From: Neocallimastix lanati (nom. inval.)
Taxonomy: Eukaryota; Neocallimastigomycota; Neocallimastigomycetes; Neocallimastigales; Neocallimastigaceae
DNA length: 32,500 nt
NCBI GenBank assembly: GCA_016946835.1
Contig: JACVTC010000026.1
Coordinates: 220,001 to 252,500 of the forward strand
Direction of reading: 5' to 3'
Under the pieces are notes generated by a model, which saw only the letters and a list, made by a program, of their open reading frames with translations, searched no databases and had not been told where the DNA came from. The position numbers were made by a program, and so were the translations under genes. Shown piece by piece: positions 12,290 to 23,654 of this stretch. How positions within the stretch are numbered: position 1 is the first letter of the stretch; each line of letters opens with the position of its first letter.

Positions 12290-13737
12290 ATGATGACAAT
12301 AAACGATTCAAATTTTAAAAATTCTAACGCATCTTCAAATAAAATTATCAATAATTCACTTGATTCATCTAATACTCAAAATAATAATACTTTTAATAAT
12401 TTTACTTCAATTGAGGTTTCAGATACAACTATAATTTCCCATGACTCTTGTAACATTTCTTCAAATGAAGATCATAATTCTAATACACAAAATCCATCTC
12501 AAACTGATAATAATTTTTTACGAAAATTACAATTTTTACTAATAATCCTCAAAATCCCGATAATTTTTACCAAGATGACCAATCTCTTACTACTGTAGCT
12601 CAATATATATATATTGTTAAATCTAATGAAAATGTAACCAATCTCTTACTGCTGTAGCTCAAAATATATATTATTAAATCTAATAAAAATGAAATTATAG
12701 AAAATATAACTATTAATAATGCTAAAATTAATTATCCCCATTCTTCCAGAAAACGACCATTACTTCCAAATTCCTCAAAATTCCAAAACAAAAATTCCTT
12801 CTATTCTTAGTAATGTAAGAAGAAAGTTAGATCCCAATGATACCTATATGATCTCATCTACTTATTCTGACTCTCCAAATAGTTATGATAAAGTAATTAA
12901 CTGCCACAATAAAAATTACTGGATAAATGCTATTAAAGATAAATTAAATAATTTATATATTCAAAATAACATTTATGACTTTTGTTTCAAAAAAAATTCC
13001 TCTAGGGTAAAAAAAAAAAAAATTATTTCTACTGAATGGGTTCTCGCTACTAAAAGAGATAGTAATAATTCTATTTATAAATATAAAGCTCGTTTTGTTG
13101 CCAAAAAAAAAAAGGGGATATTGATTATGATCTTACTTATTCCTTTACTTTAAATATTGAGAGTTTTAAACTCTTTTTTTTTTTTTTTGTATTATCCACC
13201 GCTTTTCACTTGAACATCTTCCCATTAAATATTAAGGATGCTTATCAAAATGATCCTCTCAATAAGGATGTTTACACTCTAATTCCTAAAAAGAGATATA
13301 AACTTTAGGAGAAGATACTGGAAACTTAACAAAGCCTTATATGGACTTAAGCAATCAGGTATAAAACAATAAGAAAATTTTTTTAATTAATAATAATTTT
13401 AAACAAATAAAAAGCTGAACAATGCATATTCAAACGTACAGTACACACATAATAATACTAAATGTATAATTGAACTCTACGTTCATGATATGGTTATTTC
13501 AGGAGAAAATAAAAATACATCAATGATATAATATCAAAAATTTTAAAATAAAAAATTCAAGATATCAGATTTGCTGATCAATCAAATATATTCATGGAAT
13601 TAAAGTAGAAAAGCAAAATAATAGTTATATAGAGAAGTTTCATTTGAAAATATTCTAGATAAATTCAACATAAGAAATACAAAAATTAAAAGAAAAAGAA
13701 AAAATACCTTGTACATGATATAACGACATATCTGAAA

Positions 13738-13785
<48 letters not shown>

Positions 13786-14280
13786 TTTGACGAAACATTA
13801 TACAAAAGAGCAAGTGGATCTCTAATTTATTTATCAAAATGTACAAGATCAGAAGTTACCTTCGTTGTAATAAAAAAAAAAAAAAAAAAAGGTTCAAGGA
13901 AAAATAAGCAACCTCTAGACTAGATATCGAAAAAGCAATCATGTGTTGTTACTTCTAACTGCCTGCAGATGCTGAATAGGTAAGTACTTCAGAAAGTATA
14001 AATAAAATACTATGGTTTAAGAAATATTATTAAAGAAATATTGAATTAGAAATTAAATATAATGATCTATATCAAACAAGTAAATATATAATAAAAAATA
14101 GTGAACTTAATACTAAAATAAAAACACATAAATGTCTGATATTATTTCAATAGAAATGACATAAAGAATAAATTTAAAATTTGTAGACACGTAAAACATG
14201 CTATCAGACACATTAACAAAAGATAAATAGTATAAAAACACTAAAACTTATAAATAATATTTTTATATAAAAAATCACAT
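12290..14280 (+). pseudogene. Decayed Ty1/copia Pol: linker, reverse transcriptase and RNase H fragments
   Basis: Fragments run in copia order. First is an Asn/Ser-rich linker (12290-12530). Then comes the RT N terminus, with YWINAIKDKLNNLY, TEWVLATKRD and YKARFVAK (about 12918-13100). Next are NIKDAYQND and KLNKALYGLKQSG (about 13229-13358, in shifted frames), matching the copia pattern WKLNKALYGLKQS. The catalytic box is at 13478-13489 as YVHD where YVDD is expected, so one essential Asp is replaced by His. The RNase H part gives YKRASGSLIYLSKCTRSEVTFVV (about 13801-13870), matching the copia VGSLMYLA..TRPD pattern. Frames are broken by stops, by A tracts (13008-13020, 13102-13113, 13740-13783) and by a 55-bp tandem duplication. 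Gag, protease and integrase are absent upstream. It is a dead, 5'-truncated copy. Confidence 0.82.
12578..12691. repeat. Tandem duplication of about 55 bp inside the copia remnant
   Basis: Two adjacent copies (about 12578-12635 and 12637-12691) each begin ACCAATCTCTTACT and contain CTGTAGCTCAA, then a TA patch, then AAATCTAAT.AAAATG. They differ by a few substitutions and the length of the TA run. The duplication arose after or during decay, since the second copy is out of frame with the first. Confidence 0.8.
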
Positions 14281-14290
14281 TTGAGAGGGG
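14281..14290 (+). other. Polypurine tract of the copia element
   Basis: TTGAGAGGGG stands out in AT-rich surroundings and directly precedes a sequence that starts TGATA. This is where the plus-strand primer of an LTR element sits, and it lies after the RNase H remnant as expected. Confidence 0.6.
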
Positions 14291-14548
14291 TGATACTATA
14301 TAATTATACTATATATTTATTCATATTATTTTATATATGTATGTAAATTAGTTAAATAGTTAAATACGTTTATTTTATGATGTATAAATTTATGTTTATA
14401 ATCCTTTTAAATATTTTGTGTAACTTGTATAAATGTAACAAATGATTCACGTGATATACATTCTAAAATAATATGAATGTACTATCCAAATCTTTAACCA
14501 TAAAACTTTATTGTATTATTATATTAAATAAATCAACAATATATATCA
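14291..14548 (+). repeat. Probable 3' LTR of the decayed copia element
   Basis: The segment begins TGATA directly after the polypurine tract and a matching TATCA end is found at 14544-14548, giving 258 bp with 5-bp inverted termini TGATA...TATCA. No 5' LTR is present in the window, so neither edge can be confirmed by pairing. The five bases after it are GATAC. Confidence 0.5.
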
Positions 14549-15284
14549 GATACTATTAATAATATTTTTTTTCCATTTACAATGGTATATTTTATTATTA
14601 CTTTCTATTATATATTATATCAACCATCATCATTATCTTTATTGTTACTACTACTGCTAATACTATTATTATTATTAATAGTAGTAGTAATAATAGTAGT
14701 AGTAATAGTAGTATTTTTCCATAATATATATATATATATTTATCATTATATTTTATTCATTTTATAATAAATATTAATTTAATTATAAAATTGATGAATT
14801 TATCATATCTGAAAAGTTTTTTGTATATTGCGTGGTGTGTTTTAATTTTATTATAATAAATTTAAATTAATATAAAATAACTTTTAATAAATATAATAAT
14901 ATTTATTGATATATATTAGAGTACAATGTAATATATGAACATATTTTATAAAACCATTTTTAATTATTATTTTAATTATTATAGTATATAATTTCATTTT
15001 AATAATTATAATTTAATGTTAATATTTCAAAAAAAAAATTAAATGATTAAGAAAAAAATATAATTTTTCTTTTCATAATTTAGATACTTTAATATTTTTC
15101 TTTTTTTTTTTTATTTTTTATTTATAAATATACTTTTTTTTTGATAAATGTATGATTAACTTTGTTAATTAAATTATAAAATAAATAAATTTTACAAAAT
15201 AATTTAGTATTATATTCTCAAAAATATATAAAAAAACTTTTGTTTTTCAATGAAAAAGTATTAATATATATATTAATGAAGAAA

Positions 15285-15341
<57 letters not shown>

Positions 15342-15640
15342 CAATAAAGAAATTTATCATATATATATTTTCTTTACTTTTTTCTTTTTTTTAATAAGAA
15401 ATAATATGAATCTGTCATCAATTACAATAAATTAATTTTATATTAAAATATAATATAATAAAAAAAAAATATTTATTCATATTATATATATTTTATTAAT
15501 ATTTTTTATTTAAATACTTTTTTTATTTTTTTATTTTTTTCAATCTATAGTTTAAATAGTATCGTATTATTCATATTATTAAATATTTGTATTAATTTTT
15601 AAGTATATAAATATCCTTTAAAAAAAATATTATATTCATA
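14549..15640. other. Intergenic AT-rich DNA
   Basis: Contains a TTA/GTA-rich patch (about 14640-14715) that gives a spurious Leu/Val frame, poly(T) runs and a (TAA)n array at about 15287-15341. No gene is supported. The promoter of the coding region starting at 15641 should lie at the right edge, but no specific element can be picked out. Confidence 0.6.
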
Positions 15641-15934
15641 ATGTCTTCACCTGAAAAGAAAATACAAAAAACAACTGAAGATGTTAACCATATTATTACT
15701 AAGGAAAATACAAATAATACTAATGTAGTAACAGATAAAAAACCTTTAAATCCAGATAAAACTAATAAACCAACAACTAATAAAACGACAGCTCCAACGA
15801 TACCTAATTCCACTACAAACACTATAAACATTAATAATACAAAACCAATAGTCACTGATAATAATAATAAAAATGAAGGTAAATAATTTTTATTTATTAA
15901 TAATATAATATTTTTTTTTATAAATAAAATAAAA

Positions 15935-15967
<33 letters not shown>

Positions 15968-16859
15968 ATTAATAAAAATAATAATATTAGTCATAATAAA
16001 TAATTGTAATAGTAATAGTAATAGTAATAATACTAATAGTAAATTAGATAATAAAAAATAGTAATAGTAATAATATATATAATGGCAAAATAAATTTACA
16101 CATAAAAATTAATTATCTCGCTATTTTCTTAAATATAATATATATATAAAAGAAATACTAAAAAAATCTTCAACACAAGAAATACAAAAAAATGACAATA
16201 AAGATATAAAAGTAACAAATATTCCAGAAAATAAATCAAATAGTGATAAACCAGATAACAAAACAGAAATAAAGAAAATATCAGAAACTTCTAGTAGTAT
16301 TAAAAATTCTTCTTCCGATACTACTACAAAAACTGATATACTACCAATTTCTTCAAAAATATCAACCTCCAATAATTCTTCAGAACCAACTAAAAAAGAA
16401 ACAATAGCTACAGATTCGAAATCTTTAACGGTTAATAATATACTAAATAATATAGAAAATGGTCAAAATAAAGAGACCAATAATAAAATAAATTCTAATA
16501 ATAGTCAAAATTCAAAAGACCCTATAACATCAAACAAAACCAATACCCCAATAGTGTCTAATAATACTATTAATACAAATTCAACTGTTAAATCAGTACC
16601 ACTACCTACGAACTCATCGGTTACTCCTTCAACAGACGCTACCACGAAATCAAACTTTAATAAAAATGATTCTCTTCCCCCAGATCAGAGAAATATTTCA
16701 ACCATTTCAAAAAATATGACAACAACAAGTAATAAAGTTAATGAAGGAAAAGAAGATTCAAAAAATAAAATAAATGAACCCAAAAAAGATATTGATAAGA
16801 CTGTTGAAATAAAAAATACTGATGTAAAAAAGGAAGAATTGAATAAAAAAGTAATTTAA
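15641..16859 (+). CDS. Lys/Asn/Thr/Ser-rich disordered protein, two exons; possibly the 5' part of the Sds3-like gene
   Basis: Exons 15641-15878 and 16153-16859 (intron 15879-16152, GTAAAT...AAAAG) join in phase to give 314 residues ending at TAA 16857-16859. The ATG follows ATTCATA. The second exon is open well upstream of any ATG, which supports splicing rather than an independent start. The protein is hydrophilic and repetitive in character (Thr/Asn-rich early, Lys/Glu-rich late), begins MSSPEKKIQK, and shows no domain or membrane segment. I do not recognise it. It lies 409 bp upstream of the Sds3-like gene on the same strand and has the same composition. The last codons read AAA GTA ATT TAA, and GTAATT can act as a donor. 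Splicing 16850 to 17329 keeps the frame and would make this the N-terminal part of that protein. Without RNA data both models stand. Confidence 0.6.
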
Positions 16860-16867
16860 AAAAAAAA

Positions 16868-16914
<47 letters not shown>

Positions 16915-17268
16915 TAAATAAATTAAAATAAATTAAAATAAATTAAAAATAATAAAAAAATAAAAAATAAATAAAATTTATACGATATGATATGAAAAAA
17001 TACATAATAGATTTCTTGCTATTAATTAATATTAATAATATATTACACTATATTCCTTATTTATAATTAAAAACTAATAATCTCTAATAATCTTATTAAT
17101 ATTATTATTTATAATTATTTTCATTATATATATTTATATTTATAAATATAAATATAAACTTTAAAATATTTTATTTATCATTATATATTATACATAATAA
17201 ATACTTATATATTTGTATATATTTTATTTTTAAAATATTAATATCATATATCTATTATACATTTAATA
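16860..17268. other. AT-rich gap between the disordered frame and the Sds3-like ATG (intergenic or intron)
   Basis: Contains (AAT)n at about 16870-16910, AATTAAAATAA repeats and TA-rich DNA, without coding character. It reads equally well as a short promoter region or as most of an intron 16851-17328. Confidence 0.55.
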
Positions 17269-19983
<2,715 letters not shown>

Positions 19984-20083
19984 TAATCTCTCAATAATGA
20001 TAATATTATTAACAATTTAATCAATATTTTTTTTTAAAAATTTTATTACAAAAAAAATGATATCCACAATATATTTAACATTA

Positions 20084-20117
<34 letters not shown>

Positions 20118-20321
20118 GTTTGCTCATTTATACTTAATTATTTCTATTTTATTATTTTACTATTCTTTTAATACTTTATTATATAACAATAATAATAAAG
20201 AATCTTTTTTTTTTTTTTTTTTACATATTTTATATATTATATTAATAATTTCAGTATATATAAAATACAATAAAATATTTAAGAATATCTACTAGTATTG
20301 TAATTTTTTTTTTAAAAGTGT

Positions 20322-20353
<32 letters not shown>

Positions 20354-21156
20354 TTTTAATGACCTTTATTGATTATAATTATTGGTATTTCTCTTCATTA
20401 ATTTATTTTATTCTAAAATTTATTTATATATATTTATATAAATCTGATTATAATCATTATATTATTTTGTATTATCATAAAAATATTTTTATTGTTAAAA
20501 AAATATAAATATATATATATATATACAAATAAAAAATATTAAAATTAAAATAACAAAATTTATAATAATAATAATAATAATAATAATAATGTGACTAATT
20601 ATAATTATAATTATTAAGGGTTATTCAATTTATTTAATATTCATATATATATTTTTTTATTATTTATATTTTTGACTTTATAAGAAAATTATTATATACA
20701 TATAGTTCAGGTTTATAAACCTGAACTTTATATATATATTATTAATTTTTTCTTAAAAATTCATTAATACAATATATATATATATTATACATATATTATT
20801 TCAAAATATAAATCTAATATTCAAAATATAAATTATAAAAAAAAAAAAAAAAAAATATTAGGTATTATTTATATTTTTATTATTTTACATCATTATCTAA
20901 AATTTTTAAATTTAAAATATTCTTATTACTCACTCAATTAATTTAAAATACTAAATAATAGTATTAAATAATAATGAATATATTAATATAATAATTTTTT
21001 ATTATAAAATTTTATTTTCGAATATAAAGAAAAAAAAATCTTTTACATTTTATTTATTTTGATATTATTTTTTACTTAAAACAATATAATTAATAATTTT
21101 TCATTAATGAAGTAAATTATATATTTTTCTTTTCTTTTCTTTTTAAATTTTTTATT

Positions 21157-21189
<33 letters not shown>

Positions 21190-21635
21190 CTTTTTTAATT
21201 TAAAAAAAAAAAAAATAAAAATAAAAATTATTAGATAGTAATATTATAAAAATTTAATAAATAATATTAAACTTTGTATAAAAATAAAAAAAAAAAAAAA
21301 AAGTAAAAATTCCATTTAAGATAATACTCGAGCAGAAATACATTTACCAAATACTTTAAATGTTCATTATTTAATAATATTTATTATTTATTATAAACAA
21401 AATAATGATTTTTTTTTTTTTTTTTTATTATTAAAAATTTTTGTTATTTTATTAAAAAAATAATAATAATAATAATAATAATAATTTTAGATATATTTAT
21501 ATAATTCAAAAAAAAATATATATATATAAATTTAAAAACCAAAATAGAAAAATATTATAAATTAATAAATCTCTAAAATCAAAATAATTCAATGCGGATA
21601 ATATGATACATCTCTTTAAATAAATAAATAAATAA

Positions 21636-21676
<41 letters not shown>

Positions 21677-21830
21677 GTAATATTATAATATATATCCTAT
21701 TTTATTATTTTTGTTTTGTTTTGTTTTTGTTTTTTGTTTTTTTTTTTTTATTTTTTTTTTTTTTTTGTTATTCGTAAAAGTTTAATTTTTTTCATCATGA
21801 TTAAAAGAACAATTAGATTTGATTATTTCA
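19984..21830. other. Intergenic AT-rich DNA between the Sds3-like gene and the LTR element
   Basis: Contains poly(T) and poly(A) runs (notably a run of 37 A at 21638-21674), (TAA)n near 20562-20590, TA patches and a GTTTT-repeat patch near 21708-21738. No frame has protein-like composition. One 24-bp perfect palindrome stands out at 20704-20727. The final five bases, TTTCA (21826-21830), are the left copy of the target duplication of the inserted element. Confidence 0.7.
20704..20727. repeat. 24-bp perfect palindrome
   Basis: AGTTCAGGTTTA is followed at once by its reverse complement TAAACCTGAACT. It is much more GC-containing than its surroundings. It could be a dimeric protein-binding site or a decayed element end; its role is unknown. 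Confidence 0.75.
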
Positions 21831-22004
21831 TGTTGAAATTATAACTGAATTGAAATCTCAATTTCAGTTATTCACATTTCAATATACATTTAATTAATAA
21901 TTAATATAAACTCTTATTTAGTATTTAAAGAATTATCTTAGGCCTAATAATTCTGAAAATATTAATAAATAAGATTTATATTAATAATTTCAATTATTTA
22001 CATA

Positions 22005-22012
22005 TGACGTCA
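22005..22012. promoter_or_regulatory. CRE/ATF-CREB-type bZIP site TGACGTCA in U3
   Basis: A perfect 8-bp palindrome TGACGTCA within a near-palindromic ACATA..CATGT context, about 227 bp upstream of the TATA box. It is duplicated at 28279-28286 in the 3' LTR. Fungal Atf1/CREB-type bZIP factors bind this sequence, so it may place the element under stress control. Function is inferred from the motif only. Confidence 0.6.
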
Positions 22013-22231
22013 CATGTATTTATTTATATTATGTTTATATATATGTTTATATCATATATATTAATTACTATTTTTAATTATTCAAATTAATTATACAAAT
22101 TAAATTTATTTAATTATATTAAATATTTTAAACATATCGATATTGTTATTATTTTAATATTTTATTAATATTCATTTTACTATATTATTATTATCTTATA
22201 ATTAAATACTATTATTATGTAACTTACAAAG

Positions 22232-22239
22232 TATAAAAG
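22232..22239 (+). promoter_or_regulatory. LTR TATA box TATAAAAG
   Basis: TATAAAAG lies 40 bp upstream of the position (22272) where the primer-complementary sequence begins, a suitable distance for a fungal pol II start. It sits in an imperfect palindrome spanning 22220-22280. A matching copy is at 28506 in the 3' LTR. Confidence 0.65.
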
Positions 22240-22271
22240 AAAGATGTAAAAATCTATCTTTTATGTTCTTT

Positions 22272-22295
22272 GTAAGGTTATTGTATTTACAATAA
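22272..22295 (+). promoter_or_regulatory. Predicted transcript 5' end with self-primer sequence and hairpin
   Basis: GTAAGGTTATTGT (22272-22284) is perfectly complementary to 22517-22529, the LTR edge and the first bases beyond it. In Tf1-type elements the first bases of the mRNA serve as the primer, so the start should be at or next to 22272. TTATTGT (22278-22284) can also pair with ACAATAA (22289-22295) across a 4-nt loop, giving a competing hairpin. Confidence 0.65.
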
Positions 22296-22516
22296 TTATA
22301 TACTAATAATTCAATAAATAAATATTTTCATAAATCCTTCAAAGAAATTATTATTTAAAATATTCTTAGATATTAAGTGTTTAAATAACTTAACTATTTA
22401 TCTTATATTATTTTTATATTATTATTAATTAATTATTGTTGGATTATTGATATATAATTCAACATATTAACCTAGTAACGTTATTAATCATAAAACTATT
22501 TTATATCTTAATTTTA

Positions 22517-22529
22517 ACAATAACCTTAC
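22517..22529 (+). other. Primer binding site, self-complementary
   Basis: ACAATAACCTTAC spans the LTR end (22519) and the next ten bases. It is the exact complement of 22272-22284 in R/U5. The usual TGG start expected when a tRNA 3' CCA pairs next to the LTR is absent. This is the arrangement described for Tf1 and sushi elements. Confidence 0.75.
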
Positions 22530-22553
22530 CCTAGTTTTGGTTACTACTTTAAT

Positions 22554-23630
22554 ATGTCTTTTTACAATAATGTATGGGCTGACATTGCTCCAATGTCAGA
22601 AGTTAATAAATTAAGGTCTGACGCCCAAGTTACTGTATCCGAATTGGCTTCTTCTGTTAATGATAGTTTTTTATTAAAAGAAGATTTTAATGAATATAAC
22701 AAGGACTTACAAAAAAAACTTTATACACTTTACAAAGATAATAAAAATATTATTAATCAATTATCTAATTTAACGAAAATTTTAGATGAAAAGTTAAATA
22801 TAAATATTGCTACAAATGATATTCCTTCTACTAGTCGAACACAAGAGGATAATGTATCTACCATTACTAGACGTGATGATGACAATGATGTTATTATGAG
22901 GAATGCTTTTTCAAACCGTTTACAACAAGTTCCTGAACCTGGATTTTTCTCTGGAGATACTAAAGAAACTGATCTATTCTGTCAACTTTGTGAAGATACC
23001 TTTAAAACATATCCAAATTCAGAAGCTACAGAAGATATCAAAATTAACTTTATTAAATCCCGTTTAAGAGATGGCGCTCGTAATTGGTATCTAGCTACGT
23101 ACAAGGATACTAACCCAAAAACTCTTTCTGAATTGACTACTGAATTAAGAAAAGCATTTTCCAACGTTGCAAGCAAAAAATTAGCTAAGATTCAATTAAT
23201 AAAATTGAAACATAACTATGGGAAAATAAATGATTATATTGAACAATTTAGAACTCTTTCGAATGGTCTTGGATTCAGTGAAGAAGCCTTAGTTTTAATT
23301 TTCTATAATGGGTTACATTCAAAATTCCAAGAAGTAATTGAAGAAATGGAAGAATTCCCTGTTGATCTTGGTACTATTTATACTAAATGTATTTTACTTG
23401 AAAATACATTAAAAACAAAAAATCAAATAAAATCAAATAATGGTAATTCAAAACTTTCTAGAAGCAGTAATAATAAACATTCAAAACACTTTAGTACCCA
23501 TATTAATCATGATAAAAATTATAATTCTAATAACAATTATAATAACAAAAGTAATTATAATAATAATTACAATAATAACAATTATAATAGTAATAAAACC
23601 AGTAGCAATAATAATAAAACAAAAAACTAA
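22554..23630 (+). CDS. gag: Gag of the chromovirus
   Basis: A 358-residue frame, the first ATG after the primer site. Residues about 15-85 are helical and probably coiled coil. Residues about 125-270 match the retrotransposon Gag (capsid) fold: PEPGFFSGD, then LRDGARNWYLATY, then a helical stretch LAKIQLIKLKHNYGKINDYIEQFRTL and YNGLHSKFQEVIEEM. It should assemble the cytoplasmic particle around the RNA. The last 60 residues are Asn/Tyr/Ser/Lys/His-rich. No CCHC zinc knuckle follows the capsid, unlike most Ty3/gypsy Gags but like Tf1. RNA binding may instead use the Lys/Asn tail (inference). The final codons AAA AAC before TAA form the slippery site, and 23618-23630 overlaps the open -1 frame. 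Confidence 0.93.
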   Translation: MSFYNNVWADIAPMSEVNKLRSDAQVTVSELASSVNDSFLLKEDFNEYNKDLQKKLYTLYKDNKNIINQLSNLTKILDEKLNINIATNDIPSTSRTQEDNVSTITRRDDDNDVIMRNAFSNRLQQVPEPGFFSGDTKETDLFCQLCEDTFKTYPNSEATEDIKINFIKSRLRDGARNWYLATYKDTNPKTLSELTTELRKAFSNVASKKLAKIQLIKLKHNYGKINDYIEQFRTLSNGLGFSEEALVLIFYNGLHSKFQEVIEEMEEFPVDLGTIYTKCILLENTLKTKNQIKSNNGNSKLSRSSNNKHSKHFSTHINHDKNYNSNNNYNNKSNYNNNYNNNNYNSNKTSSNNNKTKN

Positions 23631-23654
23631 ACAATGGACTTCAACAGAAGTCCA
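23621..23654 (+). promoter_or_regulatory. -1 ribosomal frameshift signal (A AAA AAC plus hairpin)
   Basis: The heptamer A AAA AAC (23621-23627) is in the gag frame and is followed at once by the gag TAA stop. After a 7-nt spacer, TGGACTTC (23635-23642) and GAAGTCCA (23647-23654) form a perfect 8-bp stem with loop AACA. The -1 frame has three stops at 23609-23617 just upstream and is then open from 23618 to 27457. Slippage must therefore occur within 23618-23627, which is where the heptamer lies. Confidence 0.88.

Larger units (their letters stand above)
21831..22519 (+). repeat. 5' LTR, 689 bp
   Basis: Begins TGTTGAAATT and ends TTTTAACA. It carries an imperfect hairpin at its start (21833-21882), a CRE-type site (22005-22012), a TATA box (22232-22239), a likely transcript start near 22272 and an AATAAA at 22313-22318. 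The end is fixed by comparison with the 3' LTR, after which the two sequences diverge. Confidence 0.95.

Noticed and set aside
13655-13846. Reverse-strand frame with a long Phe run
   Set aside because: It is the complement of the A44 tract inside the copia remnant.
14582-14767. Forward frame with Leu and Val runs
   Set aside because: Generated by (TTA)n/(GTA)n repeats; no protein-like sequence outside the repeats.
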